Source of the DNA: Perkinsus chesapeaki
Taxonomy: Eukaryota; Perkinsozoa; Perkinsida; Perkinsidae
NCBI GenBank assembly: GCA_013115145.1
Contig: JAAPAO010000564.1
Coordinates: 1 to 23,255 of the forward strand
DNA: 23,255 bases
Direction: 5' to 3'
The translations under genes were made by a program, and so were the position numbers. Below, piece after piece: positions 21,407 through 23,255 of the stretch. The notes under the pieces are model-generated. The model was not told the origin of the DNA, did not search any database, and saw only the letters and a program-made list of their open reading frames with translations. Within the stretch, counting starts at the first letter, position 1, and each line of letters starts with the position of its first letter.

Positions 21407-23255
21407 ATGTTAATCGGTCCGTGGTTGTTCCTTCTCCCATTCGTGGTTGCTGTTGACAAGAGCAAGTTTAAGACTTGCACCCAGATCAGCTTCTGCCACC
21501 GCTATAGGGACTGGACTCGACTACCCGAGGGGAGCAGGACCCCTCACACGGTGGGAAGGGATGGAGACTGCGCTCGAATGAATCACCAGTAGAAGGGCAT
21601 TCATACGCATCGCTCAGTTATGAACTTCCCACTGGAGAGTAAACCAGCCACGAGCAGTAGTGTAATTTTTAAGTACGCTCGCCTATGTTAGTGAGGGAGA
21701 AGCTCTGAGAAAATTGTGCAAAATGTCCCTGTATAAAAGGTGCAATTATAGATAAACCCATATTATCAGTAGTAGAATTCCCTGCCTGACATGTGGCATC
21801 CAAATGCATAGTCCAGTGCCGGTTTCTAAGCACGGGTTTCTTCTGTGAATGTCTTTTCGTGCTGCTTTGCCGACCACCTTCTCAGATCAGTTTTCGAACA
21901 CAATTACTGCTTAAATTGTTTCGATGATATAGGTACCCCGCAAGGAGCTGCAGCAGGTAGCCCCGTCAGTATTCGCTGGGGAGCTTCGTCACTCTGCTTT
22001 GCCTGAGGAGATGCCTCCTTCTCTCCACTTCGAGGTAAGATTCCCGCATCCGCCCTAAGGCTCGCATATCAAACCTGGAATCCATTGAGAAGTATTGTGA
22101 GCTACGCAACTGGTGGCATCGATCAGTTACGTTTTTACGATGACAACACTGTACGGTTCACCATCGATGAGAACCCGCAGCTGGTCAAAGACATCCGGAC
22201 TCGGTAGACCGAATTCGCTTTATCCTATCTAGCCTTAATCAGCTACCGCATCCCTGCGAACGATGTTATTCGCGAGGATCAGCTCAAGCCTCACGGTGGC
22301 GTCAAATACAGATTCGACGGGAAGGTAAAGTGCAGCACAGCGTAGTGACGTTAATAACGTCATCACTCAGACTGGAACCTCGAGCTTTGATTTGGGTGAC
22401 CAGACGTCTCTGGAGATTGATCACGACAAAGCTGTAGGAGGAGGCGTCGGGGATCTTGGTGGATTTATTAGTGCTGGAATCGGTGGTTTTATCATACCCG
22501 CTCAGGTACTCAAACTTACTGTGGACGGCAATGTCGTACAGACTATCAACGGAAAGCAACAACTGGTCGTTGAGGGGACAAGGAAGGAGAAGAACGATAA
22601 ATGGTAAGCAGCAGCTGCCACAGTCGCTGTCGGTTGAGAAGGTTTGTGGTAGTCCCTATGGCCTGTCCATCTCGGAGGACAAGTACGTGGATCCTGCCTG
22701 TTCCCCGGGGGAGCATGCAGGCACCTGGGAGGAGAGCTTTCATGGCCATACCGATCACAAACCATTCGGTGAGAAGCGTTTGAGTTTGAGAGAACCGCCT
22801 GTTGGCGTGTATGGGATCTTCTACAGTAGACGCCCATTATTTCGAATCTTAAAAGTCTTGGCAGCCGTGAGCTCCCATGTTGGCTGATAAATAGCTTTGA
22901 GCTCACCTTGACACAGCTGGCCGCAATTGATGCCTCTACAGCTGCTGATGGCGATGATCATGTGTTTTGATGGCATCCGCTTCTATCGAGGGTGCTATCT
23001 TTTAGGTCCCTCCCTGGTGGGAGTAGACGTCACTTTCAACGGTGGAGTGCCAGCGGCCTACGGTCTCCCAGAGCACGCTACTACTGCTCTTAAGTTGAGA
23101 GCTGGAGGGGATGAGGATGACGCTCTTTATCGGTAGAATGAAGGTCTATTGTATAATAGGGTAGAGTTCCCATAGGTTTTACAATTTGGATGTCTTCGAG
23201 TACGAAATGGACAGCCAAGCGGCCATCTACGGTTCGATACCGATCCTCACTGCAG
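21407..23255 (+). CDS. Glucosidase II alpha subunit (GH31), copy 4; 5' part only, runs off the window
   Basis: N-terminal third of a fourth paralogue, inverted relative to the others. Exons: 21407-21550, 21957-22034, 22127-22203, 22243-22324, 22371-22433, 22506-22603, 22653-22768, 23006-23132, 23176-23255 and on. Exon lengths 77, 82, 98, 116 and 127 equal those of copies 1-3 and all phases close. The ATG at 21407 opens a signal peptide (MLIGPWLFLLPFVVAV) followed by CTQISFCHRYRDW. Later exons give LRFYDDNTVRFTIDE, the N-terminal beta-sandwich segment KPFGPSLVGVDVTF, and FYNLDVFEYE, closer to animal GANAB at this last point than the other copies. The catalytic domain lies outside the window. 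Intron 1 (406 nt) and intron 7 (237 nt) are much longer than the usual 40-60 nt, so a missed small exon in either cannot be ruled out. Confidence 0.88.

Noticed and set aside
22502-22906. 134-codon minus-strand frame over copy 4
   Set aside because: Antisense of exons 6-7 of copy 4, which are supported by exact exon lengths and phases.
1-23255. Bacterial-type operon, phage or transposase genes
   Set aside because: No transposase, integrase or ribosome-binding-site pattern is seen; pervasive GT-AG introns show nuclear eukaryotic genes.

Overview
This is a compact, intron-rich protist nuclear locus. Genes are cut into many exons of about 60-150 nt by mostly 35-60 nt GT-AG introns, genes lie on both strands, and no bacterial-style operon is present. 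Intron style, base composition and lineage-specific tandem gene copies would fit an alveolate such as Perkinsus, but that is an inference from general style and not a proven assignment.

The window is dominated by four paralogues of one gene, the catalytic alpha subunit of ER glucosidase II (neutral alpha-glucosidase AB, GANAB-like, glycoside hydrolase family 31). Copies 1 (1-4420), 2 (5499-9982) and 3 (11335-16301) stand head-to-tail on the minus strand. Copy 4 (21407 to the right edge) is on the plus strand. I rebuilt exon models by hand. Intron positions are kept almost exactly across all copies (about 29 exons; recurrent exon lengths 77, 82, 98, 116, 127, 91, 77, 90, 98, 117 and so on). 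Copy 3 is complete (956 aa, all phases closed). Copy 1 is open to the left edge. Copy 4 is open to the right edge. Copy 2 carries a 14-nt frameshifting insertion and a lost splice acceptor. Copies 1 and 2 alternate between nearly identical blocks, introns included, and strongly diverged blocks, which is a gene-conversion-like pattern.

Between copy 3 and copy 4 lie three other minus-strand genes. One is an ecdysteroid-kinase/CHK-like small-molecule kinase (16807-18462, 6 exons). One is an unrecognised 108-aa acidic-start protein (18644-19076, 3 exons). One is an unrecognised single-exon 425-aa protein with an N-terminal MGCKCS lipidation-type motif (19375-20652). The last one and copy 4 are divergent and share a 754-bp upstream region with small repeats. 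Intergenic spaces hold notable palindromes (10448-10484, 10957-10982, 18601-18633) and triplet microsatellites (19168-19363).

Function: glucosidase II alpha trims the two inner alpha-1,3-linked glucoses from N-glycans in the ER lumen as part of glycoprotein quality control. Four copies in 23 kb suggest local amplification of this step. The other genes have no evident pathway link to it.
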